Shown here piece by piece: positions 27,239 through 36,038 of a stretch of 36,135 nt of DNA. The stretch spans positions 1 through 36,135 of the forward strand of contig JAUSOF010000041.1 of the NCBI GenBank assembly GCA_030656145.1, given 5' to 3'. Positions within the stretch are counted from its first letter, which is position 1; each line of letters opens with the position of its first letter. Position numbers and translations under genes: made by a program. The notes beneath the pieces are model-generated. The model had not been told where the DNA came from. It saw only the letters and a list, made by a program, of their open reading frames with translations, and did no database searches. Source of the DNA: Pseudomonas sp. (lineage in GTDB: Bacteria; Pseudomonadota; Gammaproteobacteria; Pseudomonadales; Pseudomonadaceae).

Positions 27239-28666
27239 GTGATCAAACGCCACTTTAATTTCCGCCAACTGGCCCTTGCCAGCGCCCTGCTCGGCGCTGC
27301 GGGTAGTGCCATGGCCGCACCGCAATACCAGGTGCAGCGGGTCGGGCCACTGTGTCCGATCGCCCAGGACCCGAGCCAGTACAACACCAAGTACCTGAGC
27401 TTCTTCACCGCGCTGGTGCAGGGCCAGGGCGATTGGCTGTTCCGCAGCGGCAACGACCTGCGCAGCGACTTTGGCACCACTGCGGACGGTTACCGCCAGT
27501 TCAAACGCCTGCGCGACACCCTCAAGCGCAAAGGTATCGAGCTGATGGTGGTCTATCAGCCGACCCGCGGCCTGGTTAACCGTCAGCAGCTGACCGCGCA
27601 CGAGAAAGCCAACTTCAACTTCGCGCTGGCCAAGCAGAATTACCTGAAAGCCATTGCCGATTTCCGCAAGACCGGAATCTGGGTCACCGACCTGTCGCCG
27701 CTGTTCGACGAGCAGAGCGACGTGGACACGGCCTACTACTTCAAGGCCGACCACCACTGGACGCCGGCCGGTGCCGCGCGCACCGCCGAACTGGTGGCTG
27801 AAACCCTGAAGCAAATGCCCGGTTTCGACGAAGCGCCGAAGAAGGAATTCGCCAGCACGGTGACTGGCCTGCTAGGCAAGGCCGGCACCCTGCACAAAAC
27901 CGCGGCTGGCTTCTGCGGCACCAGCTATGCCACCCAGTATGTCGAGCGCTACGAGACCGAACCGGTGGGCGAAGCCGATAGCGCCAGCCTGTTCGGCGAC
28001 GAGGCCGACCCGAAGATCGCCCTGGTCGGCACCAGCAACAGCGGCGCAGCCTACAACTTTGCCGGTTTCCTGCAGCAATACAGTGGCGTCGAAGTGCTCA
28101 ACAGGTCGGTCACCGGTGGTGGCTTCGACAGCGCCTTGCTGCAATACATGACCAGCCGGGAATTCCACGAAAACCCGCCGAAGATTCTCATCTGGGAATT
28201 CGCCACCCATTACGACCTGGCGCAAGCCAGCTTCTACCGTCAGGCCGTACCGCTGGTGAACAACGGCTGCGAGGGCCGGCCAGCGGTGATGAACAACACA
28301 GTCACCCTCAAGCCCGGCTCCAACCAGATTTTGGTCAACGGTGAGAACCAGCCACTGCTGGATCTTCGCGGTGGCGACTACCAGGTCGACCTGACCTTCA
28401 GCGACCCCAGCGTACACAAGTCCCAAGCCACCCTCTGGTACCTCACCGGGCGCCGCGAGAACTTCAAAATCGAACAGAGCGACCGTGCAGCTACCGACGG
28501 ACGCTATGTCTTCGAACTGCGCAACGAAGCAGATTGGGCCGACCTCAACCTGCTCGCCCTAGACATCCATAGCCCGGAAGACATGCCGGCAAATCTCAGC
28601 GTCGAAGCAACCCTGTGCAAACGCCCCGGCGCTGACGACAAAGCCCTCACGGCGCAAGCCCAGTGA
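27239..28666 (+). CDS. algX: Alginate O-acetyltransferase / scaffold protein AlgX
   Basis: Periplasmic SGNH-like acetyltransferase that binds and O-acetylates polymannuronate. The 475-aa protein has a signal peptide (about 1-27), an SGNH-like domain with Asp171-His173 in [11 protein letters not shown] and Ser266 in LVGTSNSG, and a C-terminal carbohydrate-binding module. I chose the GTG at 27239 because GAGGA lies 8 bases upstream and the length matches the family (about 474 aa). A TTG at 27224 overlapping the algG stop is less likely. Confidence 0.94.
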   Translation: MIKRHFNFRQLALASALLGAAGSAMAAPQYQVQRVGPLCPIAQDPSQYNTKYLSFFTALVQGQGDWLFRSGNDLRSDFGTTADGYRQFKRLRDTLKRKGIELMVVYQPTRGLVNRQQLTAHEKANFNFALAKQNYLKAIADFRKTGIWVTDLSPLFDEQSDVDTAYYFKADHHWTPAGAARTAELVAETLKQMPGFDEAPKKEFASTVTGLLGKAGTLHKTAAGFCGTSYATQYVERYETEPVGEADSASLFGDEADPKIALVGTSNSGAAYNFAGFLQQYSGVEVLNRSVTGGGFDSALLQYMTSREFHENPPKILIWEFATHYDLAQASFYRQAVPLVNNGCEGRPAVMNNTVTLKPGSNQILVNGENQPLLDLRGGDYQVDLTFSDPSVHKSQATLWYLTGRRENFKIEQSDRAATDGRYVFELRNEADWADLNLLALDIHSPEDMPANLSVEATLCKRPGADDKALTAQAQ

Positions 28667-28683
28667 AGGTCATAGGAGGCACG

Positions 28684-29787
28684 ATGAAACGCCCCACGTG
28701 GATACTCGCACCCTGCCTGCTCGCCGCGGCGCTGCTCGCCCAGCCCGCATTCGCTGCCAACCTGGTGCCGCCGGCTGGCTACTTCGCACCGGTGGTCGAT
28801 GCCGACAAGAAGCCGCGCAGTTGCGCGGCGCCACCTAAGCCCTACACCGCCAAGCTGGAATTTCGCAGCAAGTACGAAGGCTCGGACAAGGCCCGCGCCA
28901 CCCTCAATAAAGCCTCCGAAAAAGCCTTTCGCGATGCCACCGCGGATATCACCGAACTGGAGCGCGGCGTGAACCGGCAGGTGATGCGCTACATGCGCGA
29001 GGGCGACCCTCAGCAACTGGAATGCGCGCTGAGCTGGATGGGCACCTGGGCCCAGGCCAATGCCCTGCTCAGCGAGGAATACAACCACACCGGCAAGTCG
29101 ATCCGTAAATGGGCCCTGGGCAGTCTGTCCTCCTCCTACCTGCGCCTGAAGTTCTCTGAATCGCAGCCGCTGGCGGCCTACCCACGGCAAGCGCAGCTGA
29201 TCGAAGCCTGGTTCGAGAAACTCGCCGATCACACGGTGCACGACTGGAGCGATCTGCCGCTGAAAAAAATCAACAACCACAGCTACTGGTCCGCCTGGTC
29301 GGTGATGGCCACGGCCATCGCCACCGATCGCCGCGACCTGTTCGACTGGGCCGTGACGCAGTTCCGCGTGGGCGCCAATCAGGTCGACGCGGACGGTTTC
29401 CTGCCCAACGAACTGAAACGCAGCCAACGCGCCCTGGCCTACCACAACTACAGCCTGCCGCCCCTGGCGATGATTGCTGCCTTCGCCCAAGCCAACGGCG
29501 TCGACCTGCGCCCGGAAAACCAGGGCGCGCTACAACGCCTGGGGCAAAAGGTGCTGGACGGGGTCAACGAGCAGGACGCCTTCGCCCGCAAAACCGGCGA
29601 ACAACAGGACATGGCGGAACTGAAGAAACACACCAAGTTCGCCTGGCTGGCGCCCTATTGCACGCTCTATACCTGCTCGGCAGACACCGAGGAACTCAAA
29701 CGGAAAATGGGCCCGTTCAACACCTTCCGCCTCGGCGGCGACGTGAGCCAGCTGTTCGACCCGCAGAAGCCGAACGGCGACAGCTGA
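28684..29787 (+). CDS. algL: Poly(beta-D-mannuronate) lyase
   Basis: Periplasmic alginate lyase (PL5) that degrades polymer stranded in the periplasm by beta-elimination. The 367-aa length equals P. aeruginosa AlgL. The signal peptide [20 protein letters not shown] ends at PAFA. The catalytic region NNHSYWSAW includes Asn198, His199 and Tyr201. An AGGAGG ribosome binding site lies close (4 bases) before the ATG at 28684. The gap to algI is 188 bp and holds a short interspersed repeat. Confidence 0.96.
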   Translation: MKRPTWILAPCLLAAALLAQPAFAANLVPPAGYFAPVVDADKKPRSCAAPPKPYTAKLEFRSKYEGSDKARATLNKASEKAFRDATADITELERGVNRQVMRYMREGDPQQLECALSWMGTWAQANALLSEEYNHTGKSIRKWALGSLSSSYLRLKFSESQPLAAYPRQAQLIEAWFEKLADHTVHDWSDLPLKKINNHSYWSAWSVMATAIATDRRDLFDWAVTQFRVGANQVDADGFLPNELKRSQRALAYHNYSLPPLAMIAAFAQANGVDLRPENQGALQRLGQKVLDGVNEQDAFARKTGEQQDMAELKKHTKFAWLAPYCTLYTCSADTEELKRKMGPFNTFRLGGDVSQLFDPQKPNGDS

Positions 29788-29831
29788 GGATGGTTGCTCG
29801 GCGCGCCTGCTTGCTTACTTAGGAGCACTTC

Positions 29832-29863
29832 GATGGGTATCGCTTCGCTCAACCCATCCTACC
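29832..29863. repeat. Short interspersed palindromic repeat in the algL/algI gap
   Basis: GATGGGT (29832-29838) and ACCCATC (29852-29858) flank the loop ATCGCTTCGCTCA, followed by CTACC. Its reverse complement, GGTAGGATGGGTTGAGCGAA, resembles a repeat I know from intergenic DNA of several Pseudomonas. It may act as a mRNA stem-loop between algL and algI. Confidence 0.65.
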
Positions 29864-29975
29864 AATAACGGCAACCTGCAAGTCCGTATACGAACCATGA
29901 AACACCCTCTCGCTCGCGGGGGGAAAGGGGGGCTTGCGAGCCTCGGAAGAGTTGCTACTCAACGGAGATCTACGG

Positions 29976-31520
29976 ATGGTCTTTTCATCCAACGTATTCC
30001 TGTTCCTGTTCCTGCCGATCTTTCTCGGCCTGTATTACTTGAGCAGTAATCGCTATCGCAACCTGCTGATCCTGATCGGCAGCTACGCCTTCTACGCCTG
30101 GTGGCGGGTGGATTTCCTCCTGCTGTTCGTCGCCGTCACCCTGTGGAACTACGGTTTCGGCCTGCGCATTTATCGCGCCGGGGTGCGCAGCAAGGCGGCG
30201 CAGCGCTGGGTACTGTGGGGCGTGGTCGGCAACCTGGCGACCCTGGGTTACTTCAAGTACGCCAACTTCGGCGTGGCGAACATCAACAAGGTTCTGGAAG
30301 GTGCCGGCTTCGAGCCGTTCCTGCTGACCCATGTGATCCTGCCGATCGGCATCTCCTTCTATATCTTCCAGTCGCTCAGCTACCTGATCGACGTGTACCG
30401 TGGCGACACCAAGCCCACGGAAAACCTGATCACCTTCGCCGCCTTTATCGCCCTGTTCCCGCAGCTGATTGCCGGGCCGGTGCTGCGCTACAAGGATCTC
30501 GCCGACCAGTTCACCGACCGCACCCACAGCCTCGACAAGTTCAGCGAAGGCGCCACCCGTTTCATGCAGGGCTTCGTCAAGAAGGTGTTCATCGCCGACA
30601 GCCTAGCACCGCTGGTCGACCACATCTTCGCCCTGCAAGACCCCAGCACCGGCGACGCCTGGCTGGGCATGATCGCCTACACCGCGCAGCTGTATTTCGA
30701 CTTCTCCGGCTACAGCGACATGGCCATCGGCTTGGGCCTGATGATGGGTTTCCGCTTTATGGAAAACTTCAACCAGCCCTATATCAGCCAGTCGATCACC
30801 GAGTTCTGGCGGCGCTGGCACATCAGCCTGTCGACCTGGCTGCGCGACTACCTGTACGTGCCACTGGGCGGCAACCGCAAGGGCACCTTCAACACCTACC
30901 GCAACCTGTTTCTGACCATGCTGCTCGGCGGCCTATGGCACGGCGCCAACTGGACCTTCCTGATCTGGGGCGCCTGGCACGGCATGTGGCTGACTATCGA
31001 ACGCCTATTCGGGGTGAACGCTGCGCCCAAGGTGATCAATCCACTGAAGTGGCTGCTGACCTTCTTCCTGGTGATGCTCGGCTGGGTGATCTTCCGCGCC
31101 GAGAACCTGGACATCGCCTGGCGCATGTACAGCGCCATGTTCAGCCCGGCGATCTTCAGCAGCCAGGGCTGGCAGCTCAGCGAACTGAACAGCGCCAGCA
31201 TCAGCGACCTGCAGGTCGCCACCCTGATCCTGGCCTATGCGGTCATGGCCTTTTGCGGCTTGCGCCAGTTCTACCGCCACAGGGTGCCGGATGCCCGCGC
31301 CGATGGCCCGGCGACCGAGCTGTCGCGCAGGGTCAAGGCCGTGCCTGGCGATGGGCCGGGGCTGGTCGTCGGCAGCGGCGGCGTGCAGGTGCAACACGCC
31401 ACCTGGGGCGCCGCCATGCCGCGCTACCTGGTACGTGGCGCGTTGCTGCTGTTGTTCTGCGCCTCGCTGTTGAAGCTCTCGGCGCAGAGCTACTCCCCCT
31501 TTCTTTATTTCCAATTCTGA
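29976..31520 (+). CDS. algI: Alginate O-acetylation membrane protein AlgI (MBOAT)
   Basis: Polytopic inner-membrane MBOAT protein that passes acetyl groups across the membrane for alginate O-acetylation. The 514-aa protein has many membrane helices. The family motifs are WRRWHISLSTWLRDYLYVPL and LLGGLWHGANWTF, the latter with the invariant His322. The ATG at 29976 has GGAG 8 bases upstream; an earlier start at 29934 lacks this. The downstream algJ start follows within 12 bases. Confidence 0.96.
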   Translation: MVFSSNVFLFLFLPIFLGLYYLSSNRYRNLLILIGSYAFYAWWRVDFLLLFVAVTLWNYGFGLRIYRAGVRSKAAQRWVLWGVVGNLATLGYFKYANFGVANINKVLEGAGFEPFLLTHVILPIGISFYIFQSLSYLIDVYRGDTKPTENLITFAAFIALFPQLIAGPVLRYKDLADQFTDRTHSLDKFSEGATRFMQGFVKKVFIADSLAPLVDHIFALQDPSTGDAWLGMIAYTAQLYFDFSGYSDMAIGLGLMMGFRFMENFNQPYISQSITEFWRRWHISLSTWLRDYLYVPLGGNRKGTFNTYRNLFLTMLLGGLWHGANWTFLIWGAWHGMWLTIERLFGVNAAPKVINPLKWLLTFFLVMLGWVIFRAENLDIAWRMYSAMFSPAIFSSQGWQLSELNSASISDLQVATLILAYAVMAFCGLRQFYRHRVPDARADGPATELSRRVKAVPGDGPGLVVGSGGVQVQHATWGAAMPRYLVRGALLLLFCASLLKLSAQSYSPFLYFQF

Positions 31521-31532
31521 ATGAGGCCGAGC

Positions 31533-32675
31533 ATGACGCGTCCCTTACGCAAACTCTACGTCGCCCTGTTCCTCAGCGTGCTGACCCTGCTGCTGCTCTG
31601 GTCCATGCGCGGAGTCCTGAGTTACCAGGCTCCCAACCAGTTCAGCGTGCTCGACGGCAACCTGGCGAAGACCTTCGAGAGCCATTACGACACGCAATTC
31701 CCGATCAAGCAGATCGGCACCAACGTCTGGGCCGCGCTGGATTATGTGCTGTTCAACGAAGGCCGCCCCGGTGTGGTGATCGGCAAGCACGACTGGCTGT
31801 ACTCGGATGAAGAGTTCAACCCGGTGGCCGGTGGTCAACAGCACCAGCGCGACAACCTGGCGCTGATTCGCGGCGTGAGTGAGCAACTGGCGCAACGCAA
31901 TGTGCTGTTGCTGCTGGCGATAGTGCCGGCCAAGTCGCGCCTGTACCCCGAGCACGTCGGCGACAACCGCATCAGCAGCCAGCGCTTGGATCTCTATCAG
32001 CGCTTCCACCGCGAGGTGCGCAGCGCCGACATCGCCGCGCCGGACTTGCTCGCCACCCTGCAGGCCGAGAAGGACAGCGGTCCGCTATTCCTGCGCACCG
32101 ACACCCACTGGACCCCACGGGGCGCGGATCGGGTCGCGCGCCAACTGAGTGAAACCGTAAAGCGCTCGCTCGCCCTGGACGGCGAACCGCAGGCGTTCGT
32201 CACCGAAGCGACCAAACAGAAACCACTGTTGGGTGACCTGACCAGCTTCCTGCCACTGGCGCCGCTGTTCGAGCACCTGATGCCCGAACCTGATCAGTTG
32301 CAGCAGTACCAAACCCGTTTGGCAGACGCGGCTGGCGGTGCCGATGCGCTGTTCGCCGAGAGCGACATTCCGGTGACGCTGGTCGGCACCAGCTACAGCG
32401 CCAACCCCGACTGGAACTTTGCCGGCGCCCTGCGCCAACACCTGCAACGCGACCTGAGCAACCACGCCGAAGACGGCCAGGGGCCGATCGTGCCGATGCT
32501 CAAGTACCTGCAGAGCGACGAATTCAAGAACGCCGCGCCGCAGGTGCTGATCTGGGAATTCCCCGAACGCTACCTGCCGATGGCCAACGACCTCGGCGAC
32601 TTCGATCCGGACTGGATCGCCGAACTTAAAAGCAACCGCAGCAAGCAACGCCTGGCCAGCAGCAACAGCCATTGA
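31533..32675 (+). CDS. algJ: Alginate O-acetyltransferase AlgJ
   Basis: Periplasmic SGNH-hydrolase-like protein anchored by an N-terminal signal/anchor helix (residues 9-28), acting with AlgI, AlgF and AlgX. With the start at 31533 it has 380 aa. The catalytic residues are Asp190 and His192 in RTDTHWTPRGA and Ser287 in LVGTSYS, essentially at the positions reported for P. aeruginosa. GAGG lies 6 bases before this ATG. The ATG at 31521 directly after the algI stop lacks a ribosome binding site. Confidence 0.94.
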   Translation: MTRPLRKLYVALFLSVLTLLLLWSMRGVLSYQAPNQFSVLDGNLAKTFESHYDTQFPIKQIGTNVWAALDYVLFNEGRPGVVIGKHDWLYSDEEFNPVAGGQQHQRDNLALIRGVSEQLAQRNVLLLLAIVPAKSRLYPEHVGDNRISSQRLDLYQRFHREVRSADIAAPDLLATLQAEKDSGPLFLRTDTHWTPRGADRVARQLSETVKRSLALDGEPQAFVTEATKQKPLLGDLTSFLPLAPLFEHLMPEPDQLQQYQTRLADAAGGADALFAESDIPVTLVGTSYSANPDWNFAGALRQHLQRDLSNHAEDGQGPIVPMLKYLQSDEFKNAAPQVLIWEFPERYLPMANDLGDFDPDWIAELKSNRSKQRLASSNSH

Positions 32676-32751
32676 ATCGGCCCTGCGCTGGAGAGGCTTC
32701 ACCCGAACATGATCGGCAGATCATTTTGTTAAATCACATGGAGACTTACCC

Positions 32752-33399
32752 ATGAACAGACAAACCAAATGCAACTGGACGTCTTACGCCTGCGCCATCG
32801 CCCTGAGCATCGGCGCCCTGCACGCCCACGCTGGTGAAGGTGGCCTCTACGCGCCCAACGCGCCCAAGGGCTCGACTTTCGTGCGCGCCTACAACGCCGG
32901 CAACAGCGAACTCAGCGTCAGCGTCGGCAACACCAATCTCAACGACATCGCCCCGCTGGGCGCAAGCGCATTCAACTATCTGCCGGCCGGCAGCTACAGC
33001 GCCCAGGTCGGCAGCAGCAGCCTGCCGGTGAAACTCGATGCCGACCGCTACTACACCCTGGTCAACCAGCCGGGCGTAGCGCCCAAGCTGGTGGAAGAAG
33101 GCGCCTTCGAGAACAAGCAGAAAGCCCTGCTGCGGGTGCAGAACCTGTCCGACAGCACCCTGAGCCTGAAGACCGCCGACGGCAAGGCCGCAGTGGTCGA
33201 GAAAGTCGCCCCGGATGGCAACGGCGAGCGCGAGGTCAACCCGGTAAAAATCAGCCTGGCGCTGTTTGATGGCGAGCAGAAAATCAGTGACCTCAAGCCG
33301 GTCACCCTGGCCCGTGGCGAGGTGGTCAGCCTGTACATCACCGGCAAGGGCAGCCAGCTCTCGCCAGTCTGGGTCAAACGCCCGGCCAAGACCGACTGA
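32752..33399 (+). CDS. algF: Alginate O-acetylation periplasmic protein AlgF
   Basis: Periplasmic adaptor that links AlgI/AlgJ to AlgX in alginate acetylation. The 215-aa protein is close to the P. aeruginosa length. It has a signal peptide ending at about HAHA (residue 27), then GEGGLYAPNAPKGSTFVRAY and two small beta domains. The ATG at 32752 has a GGAG ribosome binding site. It lies 76 bp after algJ. The following 391-bp gap to algA contains a palindromic element. Confidence 0.95.
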   Translation: MNRQTKCNWTSYACAIALSIGALHAHAGEGGLYAPNAPKGSTFVRAYNAGNSELSVSVGNTNLNDIAPLGASAFNYLPAGSYSAQVGSSSLPVKLDADRYYTLVNQPGVAPKLVEEGAFENKQKALLRVQNLSDSTLSLKTADGKAAVVEKVAPDGNGEREVNPVKISLALFDGEQKISDLKPVTLARGEVVSLYITGKGSQLSPVWVKRPAKTD

Positions 33400-33426
33400 G
33401 CACCCGAACAAAAGCAAAGATCGGCA

Positions 33427-33650
33427 CTAGCAAGCCGTTGAAAAAACGTAGGTGAGGCAGCCAGCGCAAGGCAAAAACAGGCGAAACGAAGCGCAGCGCA
33501 GCGCAGCGCAGCGCAGTAACAGCCGTAGGCTGGCCCCGAAGGGGTGAGCGCAGCGAATCAAAAGCGGAGTTTACGTGCTGTAAATGAGCATTTTAAGCCT
33601 GTTTTTAACGCAGCGATGGCAACGCAGGTAGTTTTTCAACGGCCTGCTAG
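33427..33650. mobile_element. 224-bp MITE-like element in the algF/algA gap
   Basis: Ends CTAGCAAGCCGTTGAAAAA (33427-33445) and TTTTTCAACGGCCTGCTAG (33632-33650) are inverted repeats with one mismatch. Inner inverted copies GCAAAAACAGGC (33471-33482) and GCCTGTTTTT (33598-33607) add a second stem. It includes a GCGCA pentamer array (33491-33515). It shares many blocks, reverse-complemented, with the element at 35833-36010, including a 19-base identity ending at the right terminus. There is no coding frame, which is consistent with a non-autonomous miniature transposon. Confidence 0.8.
33491..33515. repeat. Pentanucleotide tandem repeat (GCGCA)x5
   Basis: Five perfect GCGCA units followed by G, inside the MITE-like element. 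The second family copy (35833-36010) lacks this array. Confidence 0.9.
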
Positions 33651-33790
33651 ACCGGCATGCGAACAGCGCCTTCATGAGGAGGCGTTCTGGAGTGGTCCCC
33701 AACGCCGATCACTCGGCCTGGGCAACTGGGCCGCCTCGCCAACGCGCGGGGCGACCCAACCGAACGCATAAACGCTTTAGGAGTACCAAC

Positions 33791-35230
33791 ATGATTCCAG
33801 TAATTCTTTCCGGTGGCAGCGGTTCGCGCCTATGGCCTCTCTCGCGCAAGCAGTTCCCCAAACAGTTCCTCGCCCTCACCGGCGAAGACACCCTGTTCCA
33901 GCAAACCATCAAGCGCCTGACCGTTGACGGCATGCAGCCGCCGGTGCTGGTGTGCAACAAGGAACACCGCTTTATCGTCCAGGAACAACTGCACAGCCAG
34001 CAGTTGGCCACCCAGGCGATCCTGCTCGAACCCTTCGGCCGCAATACCGCGCCAGCGGTGGCGATTGCCGCAATGAAACTGCTCGCCGAGGGCCGTGACG
34101 AACTGCTGCTGATCCTCCCGGCCGACCATGTACTCGAAGACCAGCAAGCCTTCGAGGACGCCCTTACCCTGGCCAGTACCGCCGCAGAACGTGGCGAAAT
34201 GGTGCTGTTTGGCATCCCCGCTGTACGTCCGGAAACCGGCTATGGCTACATCAAATCGGTGGCCGATGCCGCGCTACCTGAGGGCGTGATTCGCGTGCAG
34301 TCCTTCGTCGAGAAACCCGATGAAGCCCGCGCCCGCGAATTCGTCGCCTCGGGTGACTACTTCTGGAACAGCGGCATGTTCCTGTTCCGCGCCAGTCGCT
34401 ACCTGGAGGAGCTGAAGAAGCACGACTCCGACATCTATGACACCTGCATGCTGGCCCTGGAACGCAGCGAAATCGAGGGTGATGTCATTAACATCGACGC
34501 CGCCACCTTCGAGTGCTGCCCGGACAATTCCATCGACTACTCGGTGATGGAAAAAACCACCCGCGCCTGCGTAGTGCCACTCAATGCCGGCTGGAACGAC
34601 GTCGGTAGCTGGTCGTCGATCTGGGACGTGCACGACAAGGACCGCAACGGCAACGTCACCAAAGGCGATGTCATGGTGCACAACAGCCGCAATTGCCTGG
34701 TACACGGCAACGGCAAACTGGTCTCAGTGATCGGTCTGGACGACATCGTGGTGGTGGAAACCAAGGACGCCATGATGATCGCCCACCGTGACCACGTGCA
34801 GGACGTGAAGACCGTGGTCAACCAGCTCAACGATCAAGGCCGTAACGAAACCCAGAACCATTGCGAGGTCTACCGACCTTGGGGTTCCTATGACTCGGTG
34901 GACATGGGCGGACGTTTCCAGGTCAAACACATCTCGGTCAAACCGGGCGCCACCCTGTCCTTGCAGATGCACCATCACCGCGCCGAACACTGGATCGTGG
35001 TCTCCGGCACTGCCGAGGTAACCTGTGACGACAAGGTGTTCCTGCTTACCGAAAATCAGTCCACCTACATCCCCATGACCTCGGTGCATCGCCTGAGCAA
35101 CCCCGGCAAGATCCCTCTGGAAATCATCGAGGTGCAATCAGGCAGCTACCTCGGTGAGGACGACATCGAACGTCTGGAAGACGTATACGGCCGCAGCCAG
35201 GCAACCCCGCTGAACGTCGTCACTCGCTGA
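33791..35230 (+). CDS. algA: Mannose-1-phosphate guanylyltransferase / phosphomannose isomerase
   Basis: Bifunctional cytosolic enzyme: it isomerises fructose-6-phosphate to mannose-6-phosphate and makes GDP-mannose from mannose-1-phosphate. The 479-aa protein has the pyrophosphorylase motif GGSGSRLWPLSRKQFPKQF (residues 8-26) and FVEKPDEARA. The C-terminal cupin-type isomerase domain has EHWIVVSGTAEVT and NQSTYIPMTSVHRL. The ATG at 33791 has AGGAG 7 bases upstream; longer starts run into the intergenic element. It is the last alginate gene and is followed by a strong terminator. Confidence 0.97.
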   Translation: MIPVILSGGSGSRLWPLSRKQFPKQFLALTGEDTLFQQTIKRLTVDGMQPPVLVCNKEHRFIVQEQLHSQQLATQAILLEPFGRNTAPAVAIAAMKLLAEGRDELLLILPADHVLEDQQAFEDALTLASTAAERGEMVLFGIPAVRPETGYGYIKSVADAALPEGVIRVQSFVEKPDEARAREFVASGDYFWNSGMFLFRASRYLEELKKHDSDIYDTCMLALERSEIEGDVINIDAATFECCPDNSIDYSVMEKTTRACVVPLNAGWNDVGSWSSIWDVHDKDRNGNVTKGDVMVHNSRNCLVHGNGKLVSVIGLDDIVVVETKDAMMIAHRDHVQDVKTVVNQLNDQGRNETQNHCEVYRPWGSYDSVDMGGRFQVKHISVKPGATLSLQMHHHRAEHWIVVSGTAEVTCDDKVFLLTENQSTYIPMTSVHRLSNPGKIPLEIIEVQSGSYLGEDDIERLEDVYGRSQATPLNVVTR

Positions 35231-35257
35231 GTCGACGTCGACCCCAGCGGCAAACAG

Positions 35258-35297
35258 ACGCCGGCCCTTGCCACTGCAAGGGCCGGCGTTACTTTTC
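35258..35297 (+). terminator. Rho-independent terminator of the alginate operon
   Basis: A perfect 13-bp GC-rich stem ACGCCGGCCCTTG (35258-35270) and CAAGGGCCGGCGT (35277-35289), 6-base loop, followed by TACTTTT. It lies 27 bases after the algA stop. Confidence 0.92.
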
Positions 35298-35375
35298 CCG
35301 ACATACTCAAGCACGACGCGTGCCTCAAGGCTTGTGTAGGATAGGGTCCTATATTGTCCAACGAGGCCCATCATT

Positions 35376-35840
35376 ATGTTATTCGGCGCAATATTGGTTC
35401 TGAGCTGGCTGGTGCTGTTGATCCGCTACCCGAGCAAAGCCCTGCCCATCTCCCTCGCCGCGCTGATCGGTCTGGGCATGGTGACCAGCTGGGTACTCTG
35501 GCAGGAAAGCCGCGAGACGCGCCACCTGGCGCACTTACAACTGCGCCTGAGCTACGACCCGCAAAATTGCCCGGCCAATCGGCCTCTGGCACTGGAATTG
35601 AAAAACGGCAGCGACGCCGCCCTGCTCGAACTGCACTGGCAAATCGCCGCCTATCGCCCCGGTGACAGCGTCAACCTCGCCGAGCGCCTCTACGAATCCC
35701 CACGTTACAGCGGCCCCGGCGAACTGCTGCCGGGCGCCACCTGGCAAACGTGCCTGCCACTGCCGACCCTGCGCAGCGGCTACCGCGCCAGCACCCTGGA
35801 GTTCCGTGCCGAACGCCTGCAAGGCAGCTTCAGTCGCTGA
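35376..35840 (+). CDS. Membrane-anchored hypothetical protein, 154 aa
   Basis: Two N-terminal membrane helices (residues about 2-17 and 25-43) are followed by a mostly soluble domain of about 105 residues with two cysteines (NCPANRPL and QTCLPLPTL). This resembles small conserved Pseudomonas proteins sometimes labelled multidrug-transporter-like, but I cannot assign a function. A GAGG ribosome binding site lies 9 bases before the ATG. The stop codon (35838-35840) is inside the left end of a palindromic element, so the native C-terminus may have been altered by insertion. It is outside the alginate operon because of the terminator. Confidence 0.8.
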   Translation: MLFGAILVLSWLVLLIRYPSKALPISLAALIGLGMVTSWVLWQESRETRHLAHLQLRLSYDPQNCPANRPLALELKNGSDAALLELHWQIAAYRPGDSVNLAERLYESPRYSGPGELLPGATWQTCLPLPTLRSGYRASTLEFRAERLQGSFSR

Positions 35841-36010
35841 AAAACTACCTGCGTTGGCTCTCTTGATAAAAGAGAGGGGCGTTAAAAACAGGCTCGGAAA
35901 GCTTATTTACAGCAGTAAACTCGCGTGCGAGCCCAGTCCGCCTCCTCGCCTGTTTTTGCGGGGACGCCTAGTTATTGTCTTACCTGCCTCGCCTACGTTT
36001 TTTAGCGGCC
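35833..36010. mobile_element. 178-bp MITE-like element, same family as 33427-33650
   Basis: Ends GTCGCTGAAAAAC (35833-35845) and TTTTTTAGCGGCC (35998-36010) are imperfect inverted repeats. Reverse-complemented relative to the algF/algA copy, it shares TGAAAAACTACCTGCGTTG (35838-35856), GTTAAAAACAGGCT, ATTTACAGCA, CGCCTGTTTTTGC and CCTACGTTTTTT in the same order. It contains an extra small hairpin CTCTCTT/AAGAGAG near 35859-35876. There is no coding frame. Confidence 0.78.
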
Positions 36011-36038
36011 TAATATTTATAACAACAAGGATGCCCGC

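Larger units (their letters stand above)
33400..33790. other. algF/algA intergenic region (391 bp)
   Basis: The gap is unusually long for this operon. It holds the 224-bp element at 33427-33650, then about 140 bp leading to algA in which I see only the algA ribosome binding site (AGGAG, 33779-33783). I saw no promoter for algA, so algA expression appears to depend on reading through the element. Confidence 0.7.

Noticed and set aside
30101..31810. 569-codon frame overlapping algI and algJ in another phase
   Set aside because: Its Arg/Pro/Gln-rich composition is a frame shadow; algI and algJ in the true frames have all their conserved motifs.
33481..33520. Short tandem GCGCA units considered as CRISPR or origin iterons
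   Set aside because: Units are only 5 bp with no spacers and sit inside a mobile element; no Cas or replication gene is nearby.
33674..33790. 39-residue N-terminal extension of AlgA
   Set aside because: The extension is Arg/Ser-rich with no family similarity; the ATG at 33791 has AGGAG and gives the conserved MIPVILSGGSG start.
36027..36031. Attachment site or integrase boundary at the right edge
   Set aside because: Only a ribosome binding site of the SDR gene and the end of the MITE-like element are present; no tRNA or integrase is seen.
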